Shown here: positions 53,117 to 63,662 of the stretch, one piece after another
Layout of the letters: each line of letters starts with the position of its first letter
How positions within the stretch are numbered: the stretch's first letter is position 1
Assembly (NCBI RefSeq): GCF_001672975.1
Contig: NZ_LZKU01000238.1
Span: 1-64,000 of the forward strand
Direction: 5' to 3'
DNA: 64,000 nucleotides
Source of the DNA: Mycobacterium sp. 1465703.0
GTDB lineage: Bacteria > Actinomycetota > Actinomycetes > Mycobacteriales > Mycobacteriaceae
Notes under the pieces: generated by a model
What the model was told of the DNA's origin: nothing
What the model saw: only the letters and a program-made list of their open reading frames with translations
Database searches by the model: none
Made by a program: the position numbers and the translations under genes

Positions 53117-53485
53117 TTAGCCCGGCACCTGCTGGAGCCGGTTGGTCATGCCCAGTTCGCGGCCGCGGTCCCACAGGGCGGGCTGACCGCTCTTGTAGAA
53201 CACCGTCTGGTTGTAGCCGTACACGGTGATGTCGTGCGAAACCGAGTCGGCGATCACGGTGTTCGACGAGCCCATCACTGTGACGGCATAACAGTTGCCC
53301 AGCGCGGTGACGGTGATGCTGGTGCCGTTGACCATCAGCGTTGCGTCGTTGCAGTCGATCGTCTGCTCGACGTTCTGCCCGATGACGTGGGTGTCGCCGT
53401 TCTTGGCCTGCGCGATCGCCGGGGCGGTGGCGACGGCGGCGATCACACAGGTGGCCACTGACCCGGCGATAGTTGTCCACTTCAC
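53117..53485 (-). CDS. secreted DUF3060 protein (Rv0680c-like)
   Basis: A 122-residue protein with an N-terminal signal peptide (ATCVIAAVATAPAIAQA, cleavage probably after AQA). It carries DUF3060 repeats (VIGQNVEQTIDCNDATLMVN, VMGSSNTVIADSVSHDITV). No lipobox cysteine is present, so it is secreted or periplasmic rather than lipidated. It is a paralog of the downstream lipoprotein and probably forms one transcript with it. Function unknown. Confidence 0.85.
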   Translation of the reverse strand: MKWTTIAGSVATCVIAAVATAPAIAQAKNGDTHVIGQNVEQTIDCNDATLMVNGTSITVTALGNCYAVTVMGSSNTVIADSVSHDITVYGYNQTVFYKSGQPALWDRGRELGMTNRLQQVPG

Positions 53486-53681
53486 TGCGGGCCCCCTTTG
53501 GACGGGTCGGCTGCTCGAAACGAGGCAAGCATGACATTACGTGCATTCGCCTGCCCGATGGCAGACTTTATTTCCCTTCGCCGGGCGCTCATATCCCTCT
53601 GGGGAGATTCATGTCTGAACAGGCGTCAACTAGAGTCATTAGTTAACCGCAACCCGTTCATGCAATCGAAGGGCGACCGCC

Positions 53682-54326
53682 ATGGCAGCTCCACCGGATC
53701 CGCCGTCGGCGCCGGGGCGCCCACGCGCGGGACGGCCCGCCTCGCGCCCGGCCAAGCTGAGCCGCGACGGGATCATCGATGGTGCCCTGACGTTCTTGGA
53801 TCGCGAGGGCTGGGACGCGCTGACCATCAATGCGCTGGCGACGCAGTTGGGCACCAAGGGACCGTCGCTGTACAACCACGTCGACAGCCTGGAAGACCTG
53901 CGTCGCGCGGTGCGGATACGCGTTATCGACGACATCATCACCATGCTCAACCGGGTCGGCGAGGGCCGGGCCCGCGACGACGCGGTGCTGGTGATGGCGG
54001 GCGCCTACCGCAGCTATGCGCACCACCACCCGGGCCGCTACTCGGCCTTCACCCGGATGCCGTTGGGCGGCGACGATCCGGAATACACCGCCGCGACCCG
54101 CGGGGCGGCCGCACCGGTGATCGCCGTGCTGTCCTCCTACGGTCTCGACGGCGACGCGGCCTTCCACGCCGCCCTGGAGTTCTGGTCCGCCCTGCACGGC
54201 TTCGTTTTGCTGGAAATGACTGGTGTAATGGACGACATCGACACCGACGCGTTGTTCTCCGACATGGTGCTGCGCCTGGCGGCGGGCGTGGAACGGCGCA
54301 CCGCGGTTGACGGCGCCCGGTTCTAG
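53682..54326 (+). CDS. TetR-family regulator (Rv0681-like)
   Basis: A 214-residue TetR regulator with a proline/arginine-rich N-terminal extension (PPDPPSAPGRPRAGRPASRP). The helix-turn-helix is NALATQLGTKGPSLYNHVDS; the C-terminal domain includes AYRSYAHHHPGRYSAFTRMP and LEFWSALHGFVLLEMTG of the WHG type. It lies between DUF3060 genes and rpsL, as in M. tuberculosis. Its target and ligand are unknown. It precedes the rpsL promoter by 21 bp. Confidence 0.9.
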   Translation: MAAPPDPPSAPGRPRAGRPASRPAKLSRDGIIDGALTFLDREGWDALTINALATQLGTKGPSLYNHVDSLEDLRRAVRIRVIDDIITMLNRVGEGRARDDAVLVMAGAYRSYAHHHPGRYSAFTRMPLGGDDPEYTAATRGAAAPVIAVLSSYGLDGDAAFHAALEFWSALHGFVLLEMTGVMDDIDTDALFSDMVLRLAAGVERRTAVDGARF

Positions 54327-54347
54327 TTGATCGGCGCCGCCGTCGCT

Positions 54348-54377
54348 TTGACCTGCGAGACCAGCGGCGGGTATTGT
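54348..54377 (+). promoter_or_regulatory. rpsL operon promoter
   Basis: TTGACC at 54348-54353 and TATTGT at 54372-54377 with an 18-bp spacer, a strong sigma-A match. The transcript would begin near 54384 and carry about 200 nt of leader before rpsL. Confidence 0.8.
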
Positions 54378-54452
54378 GGTCCCTCGTGCCTGGCGGCTTA
54401 CGGCGCCTAACCGTAAGGGAGTGGATGCCGGGCGAATTCGCGTGTCCACGAT

Positions 54453-54473
54453 GCATCGGACTGAGTCCGATGC
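54453..54473 (+). other. leader hairpin upstream of rpsL
   Basis: GCATCGGA and TCCGATGC form an 8-bp stem with loop CTGAG in the rpsL leader, followed by another GC-rich stretch. S7 represses the str operon elsewhere, but the site is usually between rpsL and rpsG, so the role of this hairpin is unknown. Confidence 0.45.
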
Positions 54474-54583
54474 GCGGCGCATGCGACACACCCGGACGCG
54501 GGGTGACTCGGCCGGACATAACTGCAGTACACAGACTTGAAGACGCTAGAAAAATGCCGAACACGAATACAGAAAGCCGGTAG

Positions 54584-54958
54584 ATGCCAACCATTCAGCA
54601 GCTGGTCCGCAAGGGTCGCCGCGACAAGGTCGCCAAGGTCAAGACCGCGGCCCTGAAGGGCAGCCCGCAGCGCCGTGGCGTATGCACCCGCGTGTACACC
54701 ACCACCCCGAAGAAGCCGAACTCGGCGCTTCGGAAGGTCGCCCGCGTCAAGCTGACCAGCCAGGTTGAGGTCACCGCCTACATCCCGGGCGAGGGGCACA
54801 ACCTGCAGGAGCACTCGATGGTGCTGGTGCGTGGCGGGCGAGTCAAGGACCTGCCCGGTGTCCGGTACAAGATCATTCGCGGCTCGCTCGACACCCAGGG
54901 TGTGAAGAACCGCAAGCAGGCTCGCAGCCGCTACGGCGCCAAGAAGGAGAAGAGCTGA
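54584..54958 (+). CDS. rpsL: 30S ribosomal protein S12
   Basis: The 124-residue decoding-centre protein. It contains [34 protein letters not shown] and [19 protein letters not shown]. Lys 43 (AAG, 54710-54712) and Lys 88 are the unmutated streptomycin-sensitive residues. It overlaps the rpsG start by one base (TGATG), and leads the rpsL-rpsG-fusA-tuf operon. Confidence 0.98.
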
Positions 54959-55428
54959 TGCCACGCAAGGGGCCCGCGCCGAAGCGCCCGCTGGTGAACG
55001 ACCCGGTCTACGGATCGCAGCTGGTCACGCAGCTCGTCAACAAAGTTTTGCTGGACGGGAAGAAATCGCTGGCCGAACGCATTGTTTATGGAGCGCTCGA
55101 ACAAGCTCGTGAGAAGACGGGCACCGATCCCGTGATCACTCTCAAGCGCGCCATGGACAACGTCAAGCCCTCCCTCGAGGTGCGCAGCCGCCGCGTGGGT
55201 GGTGCGACGTATCAGGTCCCGGTCGAGGTGCGACCGGACCGCTCGGTGACGCTGGCTCTGCGTTGGCTGGTCAGCTTCTCCAAGCAACGCCGGGAGAAGA
55301 CCATGGTCGAGCGGCTGGCGAACGAGATCCTCGACGCCAGCAACGGCCTGGGTGCCGCCGTCAAGCGACGCGAGGACACCCACAAGATGGCCGAGGCAAA
55401 CCGCGCCTTTGCGCACTATCGCTGGTGA
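54958..55428 (+). CDS. rpsG: 30S ribosomal protein S7
   Basis: A 156-residue assembly-initiating protein of the 30S head. It begins [20 protein letters not shown], and has [40 protein letters not shown] and the C-terminal [20 protein letters not shown]. The one-base overlap with rpsL implies coupled translation. fusA follows after 73 bp. Confidence 0.98.
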   Translation: MPRKGPAPKRPLVNDPVYGSQLVTQLVNKVLLDGKKSLAERIVYGALEQAREKTGTDPVITLKRAMDNVKPSLEVRSRRVGGATYQVPVEVRPDRSVTLALRWLVSFSKQRREKTMVERLANEILDASNGLGAAVKRREDTHKMAEANRAFAHYRW

Positions 55429-55501
55429 TAGGCGCCGGCGAACACGCCGGGCGCGACCGATAGCGAACTAACTAAGTAACCGAAAGAGTGGGAAGACTTC
55501 T

Positions 55502-57607
55502 GTGGCACAGAAGGACGTGCTGACCGACCTCACGAAGGTCCGCAACATCGGCATCATGGCGCACATCGACGCCGGCAAGACGACGACGACCGAGCGCATC
55601 CTCTACTACACCGGTATCAGCTACAAGATCGGTGAGGTGCACGACGGCGCCGCCACCATGGACTGGATGGAGCAGGAGCAGGAGCGGGGGATCACCATCA
55701 CCTCCGCGGCTACCACCACGTTCTGGAAAGGCAACCAGATCAACATCATCGACACCCCCGGGCACGTCGACTTCACCGTCGAGGTGGAGCGCAGCCTGCG
55801 GGTGCTCGACGGTGCTGTGGCCGTCTTCGACGGCAAGGAGGGTGTCGAGCCGCAGTCCGAGCAGGTCTGGCGACAGGCCGACAAGTACAACGTCCCGCGG
55901 ATCTGCTTCGTCAACAAGATGGACAAGATCGGCGCCGACTTCTACTTCTCCGTCAAGACCATGGAGGAGCGGCTCGGCGCCCACGTGATCCCGATCCAGC
56001 TGCCCGTGGGCTCAGAAGGCGACTTCGAAGGCATTGTCGACCTGGTCGAGATGAACGCCAAGGTATGGCGCGGCGAGACGAAGCTCGGCGAGACCTACGA
56101 CACCATCGAGATCCCGGCAGAGCTCGCCGAGACGGCCGAGGAATACCGCACCAAGCTGCTCGAGGCCGTCGCCGAGACCGACGAGGCGCTGCTGGAGAAG
56201 TACCTCGGCGGCGAAGAACTCACCGTCGAGGAGATCAAGGGCGCGATCCGCAAGCTGACCATCAGCTCGGAGGCCTACCCGGTGCTCTGCGGCAGCGCGT
56301 TCAAGAACAAGGGCGTGCAGCCGATGCTGGACGCCGTCATCGACTACCTGCCCTCGCCGCTTGACGTGCTGCCCGCCGAAGGCCATGTGCCCGGCAAAGA
56401 GGAGGAGTTGATCACCCGCAACCCGTCGACCGACGAGCCGTTCTCCGCGCTGGCCTTCAAGGTCGCGACGCACCCGTTCTTCGGCAAGTTGACCTACGTG
56501 CGGGTGTACTCGGGCAAGGTCGACTCCGGCAGCCAGGTCATCAACGCCACCAAGGGCAAAAAGGAGCGGCTGGGCAAGCTGTTCCAGATGCACTCCAACA
56601 AGGAGAACCCGGTGGAGACCGCCTCGGCCGGTCACATCTACGCGGTGATCGGGCTCAAGGACACCACCACCGGTGACACCCTGAGCGACCCGAACCAGCA
56701 GATCGTGCTGGAGTCGATGACCTTCCCGGACCCGGTCATCGAGGTGGCCATCGAGCCCAAGACCAAGAGCGACCAGGAGAAGCTGTCGCTGTCGATCCAG
56801 AAGCTCGCCGAGGAGGACCCGACCTTCAAGGTGCACCTGGACCAGGAGACCGGCCAGACCGTGATCGGCGGAATGGGCGAGCTGCACCTGGACATCCTGG
56901 TGGACCGGATGCGCCGCGAGTTCAAGGTCGAGGCCAACGTCGGTAAGCCGCAGGTGGCCTACAAGGAGACCATCCGGCGCGCCGTGCAGAACGTCGAGTT
57001 CACCCACAAGAAGCAGACGGGCGGCTCGGGCCAGTTCGCGAAGGTCATCATCAACCTCGAGCCGTTCACCGGCGAAGACGGGGCGACCTACGAGTTCGAG
57101 AACAAGGTCACCGGTGGGCGCATCCCGCGGGAGTACATCCCGTCGGTGGACGCGGGCGCGCAGGACGCCATGCAATACGGCGTGCTGGCCGGCTACCCGC
57201 TGGTGAACATGAAGGTCACCCTGCTCGACGGTGCGTTCCACGAGGTCGACTCGTCGGAAATGGCCTTCAAGATCGCCGGTTCCCAGGTGCTGAAAAAGGC
57301 TGCGCAGCAAGCGCAGCCAGTCATCCTGGAACCGATCATGGCCGTCGAGGTCACCACGCCCGAGGACTACATGGGCGACGTGATCGGCGACTTGAACTCC
57401 CGCCGTGGCCAAATCCAGGCCATGGAGGAGCGGAGCGGTGCGCGCGTGGTCAAGGCGCATGTGCCGCTGTCGGAGATGTTCGGCTACGTCGGCGACCTGC
57501 GGTCCAAGACCCAAGGCCGGGCGAACTACTCCATGGTCTTCGACTCGTACGCCGAAGTTCCGGCGAACGTGTCGAAGGAGATCATCGCGAAGGCGACGGG
57601 TCAGTAG
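55502..57607 (+). CDS. fusA1: translation elongation factor G
   Basis: A 701-residue GTPase that drives translocation. G1 is [16 protein letters not shown]3 is DTPGHVDF, G4 is NKMDK. The domain II-V segments follow, with [20 protein letters not shown] and [18 protein letters not shown] in domains III/IV. The start is GTG, with GAAAGAGTGGGAAG upstream. tuf follows after 104 bp. Confidence 0.98.
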   Translation: MAQKDVLTDLTKVRNIGIMAHIDAGKTTTTERILYYTGISYKIGEVHDGAATMDWMEQEQERGITITSAATTTFWKGNQINIIDTPGHVDFTVEVERSLRVLDGAVAVFDGKEGVEPQSEQVWRQADKYNVPRICFVNKMDKIGADFYFSVKTMEERLGAHVIPIQLPVGSEGDFEGIVDLVEMNAKVWRGETKLGETYDTIEIPAELAETAEEYRTKLLEAVAETDEALLEKYLGGEELTVEEIKGAIRKLTISSEAYPVLCGSAFKNKGVQPMLDAVIDYLPSPLDVLPAEGHVPGKEEELITRNPSTDEPFSALAFKVATHPFFGKLTYVRVYSGKVDSGSQVINATKGKKERLGKLFQMHSNKENPVETASAGHIYAVIGLKDTTTGDTLSDPNQQIVLESMTFPDPVIEVAIEPKTKSDQEKLSLSIQKLAEEDPTFKVHLDQETGQTVIGGMGELHLDILVDRMRREFKVEANVGKPQVAYKETIRRAVQNVEFTHKKQTGGSGQFAKVIINLEPFTGEDGATYEFENKVTGGRIPREYIPSVDAGAQDAMQYGVLAGYPLVNMKVTLLDGAFHEVDSSEMAFKIAGSQVLKKAAQQAQPVILEPIMAVEVTTPEDYMGDVIGDLNSRRGQIQAMEERSGARVVKAHVPLSEMFGYVGDLRSKTQGRANYSMVFDSYAEVPANVSKEIIAKATGQ

Positions 57608-57711
57608 AAAACCCTCGGAGTACTCTTGCCGGGTCAATGCCTTGGGCGCGGCACAACTGAAAACACCAACACTGCTTTAACAAGCACCAACTAGTCCAGG
57701 AGGACACAGAA

Positions 57712-58902
57712 GTGGCGAAGGCGAAGTTCGAGCGGACGAAGCCGCACGTCAACATCGGGACCATTGGTCACGTTGACCACGGCAAGACCACGCTGACCGC
57801 GGCTATCACCAAGGTTCTGCACGACAAGTACCCCAACCTGAACGAGTCGCGCGCATTCGACCAGATCGACAACGCGCCCGAGGAGCGTCAGCGCGGTATC
57901 ACCATCAACATCTCCCACGTGGAGTACCAGACCGAGAAGCGTCACTACGCCCACGTCGACGCCCCGGGTCACGCCGACTACATCAAGAACATGATCACCG
58001 GTGCGGCCCAGATGGACGGCGCGATTCTGGTGGTCGCGGCCACGGACGGACCGATGCCGCAGACCCGTGAGCACGTGCTGCTGGCCCGTCAGGTCGGTGT
58101 GCCCTACATCCTGGTCGCCCTGAACAAGGCCGACATGGTCGACGACGAGGAGCTGCTCGAGCTGGTCGAGATGGAGGTCCGCGAACTGCTGGCCGCCCAG
58201 GAGTTCGACGAGGACGCCCCTGTCGTGCGGGTCTCGGCGCTCAAGGCGCTCGAGGGCGACGCCAAGTGGGTCGAGTCCGTCGAGCAGCTGATGGAGGCCG
58301 TCGACGAGTCGATCCCGGACCCGGTCCGCGAGACGGAGAAGCCGTTCCTGATGCCTGTCGAGGACGTCTTCACCATCACCGGTCGTGGCACGGTGGTCAC
58401 CGGTCGTGTCGAGCGCGGCATCATCAACGTCAACGAGGAAGTCGAGATCGTCGGGATCAAGCCGACCAGCACCAAGACCACGGTCACCGGTGTGGAGATG
58501 TTCCGCAAGCTGCTCGACCAGGGGCAGGCCGGCGACAACGTCGGGCTGTTGCTGCGCGGTATCAAGCGTGAGGACGTCGAGCGCGGTCAGGTCGTGACCA
58601 AGCCCGGCACCACCACGCCGCACACCGAGTTCGAGGGCCAGGTCTACATCCTGTCCAAGGACGAGGGCGGTCGGCACACGCCGTTCTTCAACAACTACCG
58701 CCCGCAGTTCTACTTCCGCACCACCGACGTGACCGGTGTGGTGACGTTGCCGGAGGGCACCGAGATGGTGATGCCCGGTGACAACACCAACATCTCGGTG
58801 AAGCTGATCCAGCCCGTCGCCATGGACGACGGTCTGCGGTTCGCGATCCGTGAGGGTGGCCGCACCGTCGGCGCCGGCCGGGTCGTCAAGATCATCAAGT
58901 AG
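57712..58902 (+). CDS. tuf: elongation factor Tu
   Basis: A 396-residue GTPase delivering aminoacyl-tRNA. G1 is [11 protein letters not shown]3 is [21 protein letters not shown]4 is NKADMVDD and the domain 2 segment [20 protein letters not shown]. Start GTG, with CCAGGAGGA upstream. The operon closes with a strong terminator 12 bp after the stop. Confidence 0.98.
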   Translation: MAKAKFERTKPHVNIGTIGHVDHGKTTLTAAITKVLHDKYPNLNESRAFDQIDNAPEERQRGITINISHVEYQTEKRHYAHVDAPGHADYIKNMITGAAQMDGAILVVAATDGPMPQTREHVLLARQVGVPYILVALNKADMVDDEELLELVEMEVRELLAAQEFDEDAPVVRVSALKALEGDAKWVESVEQLMEAVDESIPDPVRETEKPFLMPVEDVFTITGRGTVVTGRVERGIINVNEEVEIVGIKPTSTKTTVTGVEMFRKLLDQGQAGDNVGLLLRGIKREDVERGQVVTKPGTTTPHTEFEGQVYILSKDEGGRHTPFFNNYRPQFYFRTTDVTGVVTLPEGTEMVMPGDNTNISVKLIQPVAMDDGLRFAIREGGRTVGAGRVVKIIK

Positions 58903-58914
58903 TTCGAACCACCG

Positions 58915-58951
58915 CAAAGCCCGGATCGCCGAATCGGCGATCCGGGCTTTG
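58915..58951 (+). terminator. str operon terminator
   Basis: CAAAGCCCGGATCGCCGA pairs with TCGGCGATCCGGGCTTTG (perfect stem, one-base loop region A), followed by TGCTTGG. It lies between tuf and the PE gene and separates the two transcripts. Confidence 0.9.
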
Positions 58952-59064
58952 TGCTTGGTGCAGCATCGGCCCGGACCGATGCGCCGAGAAATCATGCGCC
59001 AGCAACGCCGCCTGGATTAGGATCTGCTCACAGTTCGGTGACCGTAGCGTCTCGGGAGGTGCCG

Positions 59065-59823
59065 GTGTCGTACGTTCAAGCGACGCCCGAATTCGTCGCT
59101 GCTGCCGCAGGTGATCTGGCCACGATCGGGTCGACGATCAGCTCCGCCAACACCGCCGCACTGGGACCGACATCGGGCGTGCTGGCTCCCGGCGCCGACG
59201 AGGTGTCGGCGAGCATCGCGGCGCTTTTCGATGCGCACTCCCAGGTCTATCAGGCACTCAGCGCGCAGGCGGCCGCGTTCCACAGCCAATTCGTGCAGTT
59301 GATGAACGGCGGGGCGGCGCAGTACGCCTTCGCCGAGGCCGCCAACACCACGCCCCTGCAGACCGCCGCCGGCCCGGCGTCGGTGGCCGCACAGGTGCCG
59401 GCGGTGGCCGCCGGCGCCGCGGGTACACCGGCCGCGCCGGCAGGGCCCCTGGCTGCGGCGGTGGCGCCGGCCGCGGCCGCCGCTACGCCCGCACCGGTGG
59501 GCACTCAGGTCGCGGCGGCGCCGGCCGGATCGGCGACGCTGGCCTCGGCCACGATGCCGGCCGGCGCGGCACGGGTGGTAACGCCGGCCTACGCTCCGGC
59601 GGGTTCGCCGGCCACCACCGTGCAACCGGCGGCATCGGCACCAACCCCGGCCGCCACTTCCGCCGCGGCCGTGCAGACCGAAGTGCCGCCACAGACCTCA
59701 GCGACCCCGGCGATGCCGGTGTCCGCGCGCACCGCGCCGCCGCCGGCGGCTCCGGCACACCAGGCGCAACCGGCGGGCCCGTCGGTGCGGCGGGTGCCGA
59801 TCGTGCCGCCCGACCCCCGGTAG
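59065..59823 (+). CDS. PE-family protein with long low-complexity C-terminus
   Basis: A 252-residue PE-family protein. The PE domain covers roughly the first 95 residues, starting [20 protein letters not shown] and including [20 protein letters not shown], with [13 protein letters not shown] near the end. PE proteins are exported by type VII systems, usually with a PPE partner. No PPE gene is adjacent. The C-terminal 150 residues are A/P/T-rich ([20 protein letters not shown]) and probably disordered. GTG at 59065 was chosen as the family start; GTG at 59059 and an ATG at 58951 are possible. The stop is 10 bp before the SHOCT protein gene, so the two share a transcript. Confidence 0.85.
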   Translation: MSYVQATPEFVAAAAGDLATIGSTISSANTAALGPTSGVLAPGADEVSASIAALFDAHSQVYQALSAQAAAFHSQFVQLMNGGAAQYAFAEAANTTPLQTAAGPASVAAQVPAVAAGAAGTPAAPAGPLAAAVAPAAAAATPAPVGTQVAAAPAGSATLASATMPAGAARVVTPAYAPAGSPATTVQPAASAPTPAATSAAAVQTEVPPQTSATPAMPVSARTAPPPAAPAHQAQPAGPSVRRVPIVPPDPR

Positions 59824-59833
59824 GAGGGGCCAA

Positions 59834-60682
59834 TTGTTAGCGCGATACCTGAAGGCACAGTTGGTGGTTTTGCTGTGCGGCGGATTGGTCGGACCGATCT
59901 TCTTGGTCGTGTACTTCACTCTCGGGCTCGGCAGCCTGCTGCAGTGGATGTTCTATGTCGGCCTGCTCGTCACCGTGGCCGACGTGTTGGTCGCCCTCGC
60001 ATTGGCGAACTACAGCGCCAAGTCCTCGGCCAAGGTGGCCGCCCTGGAGCAGAGCGGGGTGTTGGCGCTCGCCCAGATCACCGGCATCACCGAGACGGGG
60101 ACGTGGGTCAACAACCAACAGGTCGTCAAGGTGCACTTGCACATCGCCGGTCCCGGGTTCTTGCCGTTCGACAGCGAAGACCGAGTGATAGCCAGCGTCA
60201 CCCGGCTCGGCAACCTCAACGCCCGCAAGGTAGTGGTCCTGGTCAACCCCACCACCAGCGAGTACCGAATCGACTGGGAGCGTAGCGCTTTGGTCAACGG
60301 CCTGGTGCCCGCGCAGTTCACCGTGGCCGAAGACAACCGGACCTACGACTTGAGCGGGCAGGCCGGCCCGTTGATGGAGATCCTGCAGATCCTCAAGGCC
60401 AACAACGTGGCGCTCAATCAGATGGTGGACATCCGGTCGAATCCGGTGCTGCGCGCCCAGATTCAGGCGGTGGTGCGCCGGGCGGTCGAACAGCAGGCGG
60501 CCCCGGCCGCCCAACCGGCTGCGGCACCCGCCGGGGCGTCCGGGACGGCGGCAGCGGTCGTCACGCCGCCCGAACCGTCGATCGCCGCGCGGCTGCAAGA
60601 GCTGAAGGACCTGCACGCCAGTGGCGCGCTGACCGACGCCGAATACACCAGCCGGCGCGCCGCGATCATCTCCGAAATCTAG
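59834..60682 (+). CDS. membrane protein with C-terminal SHOCT domain (Rv0686-like)
   Basis: A 282-residue protein. Two transmembrane helices lie near the N-terminus (VVLLCGGLVGPIFLVVYFTL, and FYVGLLVTVADVLVALALA), a soluble region follows (SGVLALAQITGITETGTWVN, RVIASVTRLGNLNARKVVVL) and a C-terminal SHOCT motif ends it (SIAARLQELKDLHASGALTD). SHOCT domains bind oligomers or nucleic acid but are poorly understood. The start is TTG, preceded by AGGAGGGG. The homologous gene in M. tuberculosis directly follows tuf without a PE gene between. Confidence 0.78.
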   Translation: MLARYLKAQLVVLLCGGLVGPIFLVVYFTLGLGSLLQWMFYVGLLVTVADVLVALALANYSAKSSAKVAALEQSGVLALAQITGITETGTWVNNQQVVKVHLHIAGPGFLPFDSEDRVIASVTRLGNLNARKVVVLVNPTTSEYRIDWERSALVNGLVPAQFTVAEDNRTYDLSGQAGPLMEILQILKANNVALNQMVDIRSNPVLRAQIQAVVRRAVEQQAAPAAQPAAAPAGASGTAAAVVTPPEPSIAARLQELKDLHASGALTDAEYTSRRAAIISEI

Positions 60683-60709
60683 GGGTTGTCCGGCCAACGC
60701 CGGGTAAAT

Positions 60710-60723
60710 TAGAACACGTTTCA
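60710..60723 (+). promoter_or_regulatory. predicted KstR operator
   Basis: TAGAACACGTTTCA matches the KstR consensus TnnAACnnGTTnnA exactly. KstR represses cholesterol-catabolic genes in mycobacteria and is released by a CoA thioester of a cholesterol metabolite. The site lies 49 bp before the SDR start. Confidence 0.75.
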
Positions 60724-60768
60724 GTTCCACTGCTAGCCTGGCTTGGTCTATCGGCGTCGAAGGGATAA

Positions 60769-61599
<831 letters not shown>

Positions 61600-61624
61600 C
61601 CGGCCATCGTGCTAAGAACACCAC

Positions 61625-62812
61625 GTGAGTAGTGACGCAACCGCCAGCAACGGAATCGTGATCGTCGGCGGCGGATTGGCCGCCGCCCGCACCGCCGAGC
61701 AGCTACGCCGCTCGGAGTATTCCGGACCCATCACGATCGTCAGCGACGAGGTGCACCTGCCCTATGACCGCCCGCCGCTGTCCAAAGAGGTGCTGCGCAA
61801 AGAGGTCGACGACACCGCACTGAAACCACGTGAGTGGTACGACGAGAACGACATCACGCTGCGGCTGGGGTCGGCCGCGCGGAGCCTGGACACCGCGGCA
61901 CAGACCGTGACCCTCGACGACGGGACGACGCTCGGCTACGACGAACTCGTCATCGCCACCGGCCTGGTGCCCCGGCGCATCCCGGCGATCCCCGATCTGG
62001 AGGGCATTCGCGTACTGCGGTCGGTCGACGAAAGCATGGCGCTGCGCGAGCATGCGTCCTCGGCCCAGCGCGCCGTCGTCATCGGCGCCGGCTTCATCGG
62101 CTGCGAGGTGGCGGCCAGCCTACGCAGCCTGGGCGTGGACGTGGTGCTGGTGGAGCCGCAGCCGACCCCGCTGGCCGCGGTGCTCGGTCAGCAGATCGGC
62201 GAGCTGGTGGCCCGGTTGCACCGGGCCGAAGGTGTCGACGTTCGTCTCGGCGTCGGCGTGTCAGAGGTGCGCGGTGACACACAGGTCGAGGCGGTGGTGC
62301 TGAGCGACGGCACCGAACTGCCCGCCGACATCGTGGTCGTCGGCATCGGGTCGCGCCCGGCCACCGAATGGCTCGAGGGCAGCGGAGTCCAGGTCGACAA
62401 CGGCGTCATCTGCGATGAGGCCGGACGCACCAGCGCGCCGAACGTGTGGGCGCTCGGTGACGTCGCGTCCTGGCGCGATGCGACGGGACATCAAGGGCGC
62501 GTGGAACATTGGAGCAACGTCGCCGATCAGGCCCGCGTCGTCGTGCCCGCGTTGCTGGGCCGGGAGGTGCCGTCGGTGGTGGTGGTGCCGTACTTCTGGA
62601 GCGACCAGTACGACGTCAAGATCCAGTGCCTCGGTGAGCCGGAGGCCGACGACGTCGTGCATGTCGTCGAAGACGACGGCCGCAAGTTCCTGGCCTACTA
62701 CGAGCGGGACGGGGCCCTGGTCGGCGTGGTCGGCGGCGGGATGCCCGGCAAGGTGATGAAGGTCCGCGCCAAGATCGCCGCGGCGGTGCCGATCGCCGAA
62801 ATACTGGGCTGA
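61625..62812 (+). CDS. ferredoxin reductase, Rv0688-like (FAD/NAD(P)H)
   Basis: A 395-residue FAD flavoprotein of the glutathione-reductase-like class, similar to putidaredoxin reductases. The FAD motif is IVIVGGGLAAARTAEQLRRS; the NADH motif is AVVIGAGFIGCEVAASL; the second FAD region is VWALGDVASWRD. It transfers electrons from NAD(P)H to a small ferredoxin, possibly a P450 or oxygenase partner. The start is GTG at 61625. It is in tandem with the mycofactocin SDR, and probably co-controlled by KstR. Confidence 0.9.
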   Translation: MSSDATASNGIVIVGGGLAAARTAEQLRRSEYSGPITIVSDEVHLPYDRPPLSKEVLRKEVDDTALKPREWYDENDITLRLGSAARSLDTAAQTVTLDDGTTLGYDELVIATGLVPRRIPAIPDLEGIRVLRSVDESMALREHASSAQRAVVIGAGFIGCEVAASLRSLGVDVVLVEPQPTPLAAVLGQQIGELVARLHRAEGVDVRLGVGVSEVRGDTQVEAVVLSDGTELPADIVVVGIGSRPATEWLEGSGVQVDNGVICDEAGRTSAPNVWALGDVASWRDATGHQGRVEHWSNVADQARVVVPALLGREVPSVVVVPYFWSDQYDVKIQCLGEPEADDVVHVVEDDGRKFLAYYERDGALVGVVGGGMPGKVMKVRAKIAAAVPIAEILG

Positions 62813-62834
62813 GGCGTCTTTTTCGGCCCGGCAC

Positions 62835-63662
62835 TCAGGCGTTGGCGGCCGCGTACCGATCGCCGGAGAACTCGATGTTGCGGATCACCGTGGCGAGCTG
62901 ATCGGCGATACCGGGCGCGGTGACGATCGTCGACGCGGATTTATAAGTGTGCGGGTTGCCCTGCGCGTCGGTGAGCTGCGCTCCTGCTTCGCGGGCGATG
63001 AGTGTCCCCGCGGCGGTGTCCCACGGCTTGTTGGACATCATCACGCAGGCGTCCAGGGCGCCTTCGGCTACGAACGCGAGGTCAAGGGTTGCTGCTCCGA
63101 TCATCCGGATCCGCTCGACGCGGGGCACCAACTCGGTGGTGATCGCCAGCCGGTGCGCATTGAGGCTGCCGGCGTCGTGGCCGACGGCGTAGTCGCCGAG
63201 CGACACGATGGCACCGCTGAGGCTGTCGGTGGCGCTGGCGGCGATCCGCTGCCCGTTCATGAACGCGCCTTTGCCTTCGATGGCGTGGTAGGTCTTGGCG
63301 AGCAGGGGAGCGTGGGTGACGGCCACCACCGTGCGCCCTGCGTGCAGCAGAGCCAGTGATACCGCACACAGCGGAAGGCCGTGTACGAAGTTGGATGTCC
63401 CGTCGATGGGATCGAGTACCCACAGCCAGTCGGAAGTCTCGATGTCGGGCTGGTGCTCGGACTCTTCGGCCAGCAGCGCGATGTCGTGGGTGCTCTGAGC
63501 GAGATAGTCGGCGATGTCGCGCTGAATCGACAGATCAACGTCGGTTACCGTGTCGCGGTCACCCTTGTGCTGCACCGAGCTCGGTTGCGATTTCTTGAGC
63601 GTGGTGGCACCGATCTGCGTTGCTTGCCAAGCGATTTCGAAAAGCTCTTGTATTGTCCTCAT
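62835..63662 (-). CDS. inositol-monophosphatase-family phosphatase
   Basis: A 275-residue magnesium-dependent phosphatase. The metal motifs of the family are LLAEESEHQ, DPIDGTSNF and PWDTAAGTLIAREAGAQ. Substrates include inositol phosphate, histidinol phosphate, fructose bisphosphate or PAP; which one is not evident. I chose the ATG at 63662 (MRTIQELFEI); a longer start at 63869 lies upstream and adds an unrelated 69 residues. It is convergent with the ferredoxin reductase gene. Confidence 0.86.
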   Translation of the reverse strand: MRTIQELFEIAWQATQIGATTLKKSQPSSVQHKGDRDTVTDVDLSIQRDIADYLAQSTHDIALLAEESEHQPDIETSDWLWVLDPIDGTSNFVHGLPLCAVSLALLHAGRTVVAVTHAPLLAKTYHAIEGKGAFMNGQRIAASATDSLSGAIVSLGDYAVGHDAGSLNAHRLAITTELVPRVERIRMIGAATLDLAFVAEGALDACVMMSNKPWDTAAGTLIAREAGAQLTDAQGNPHTYKSASTIVTAPGIADQLATVIRNIEFSGDRYAAANA

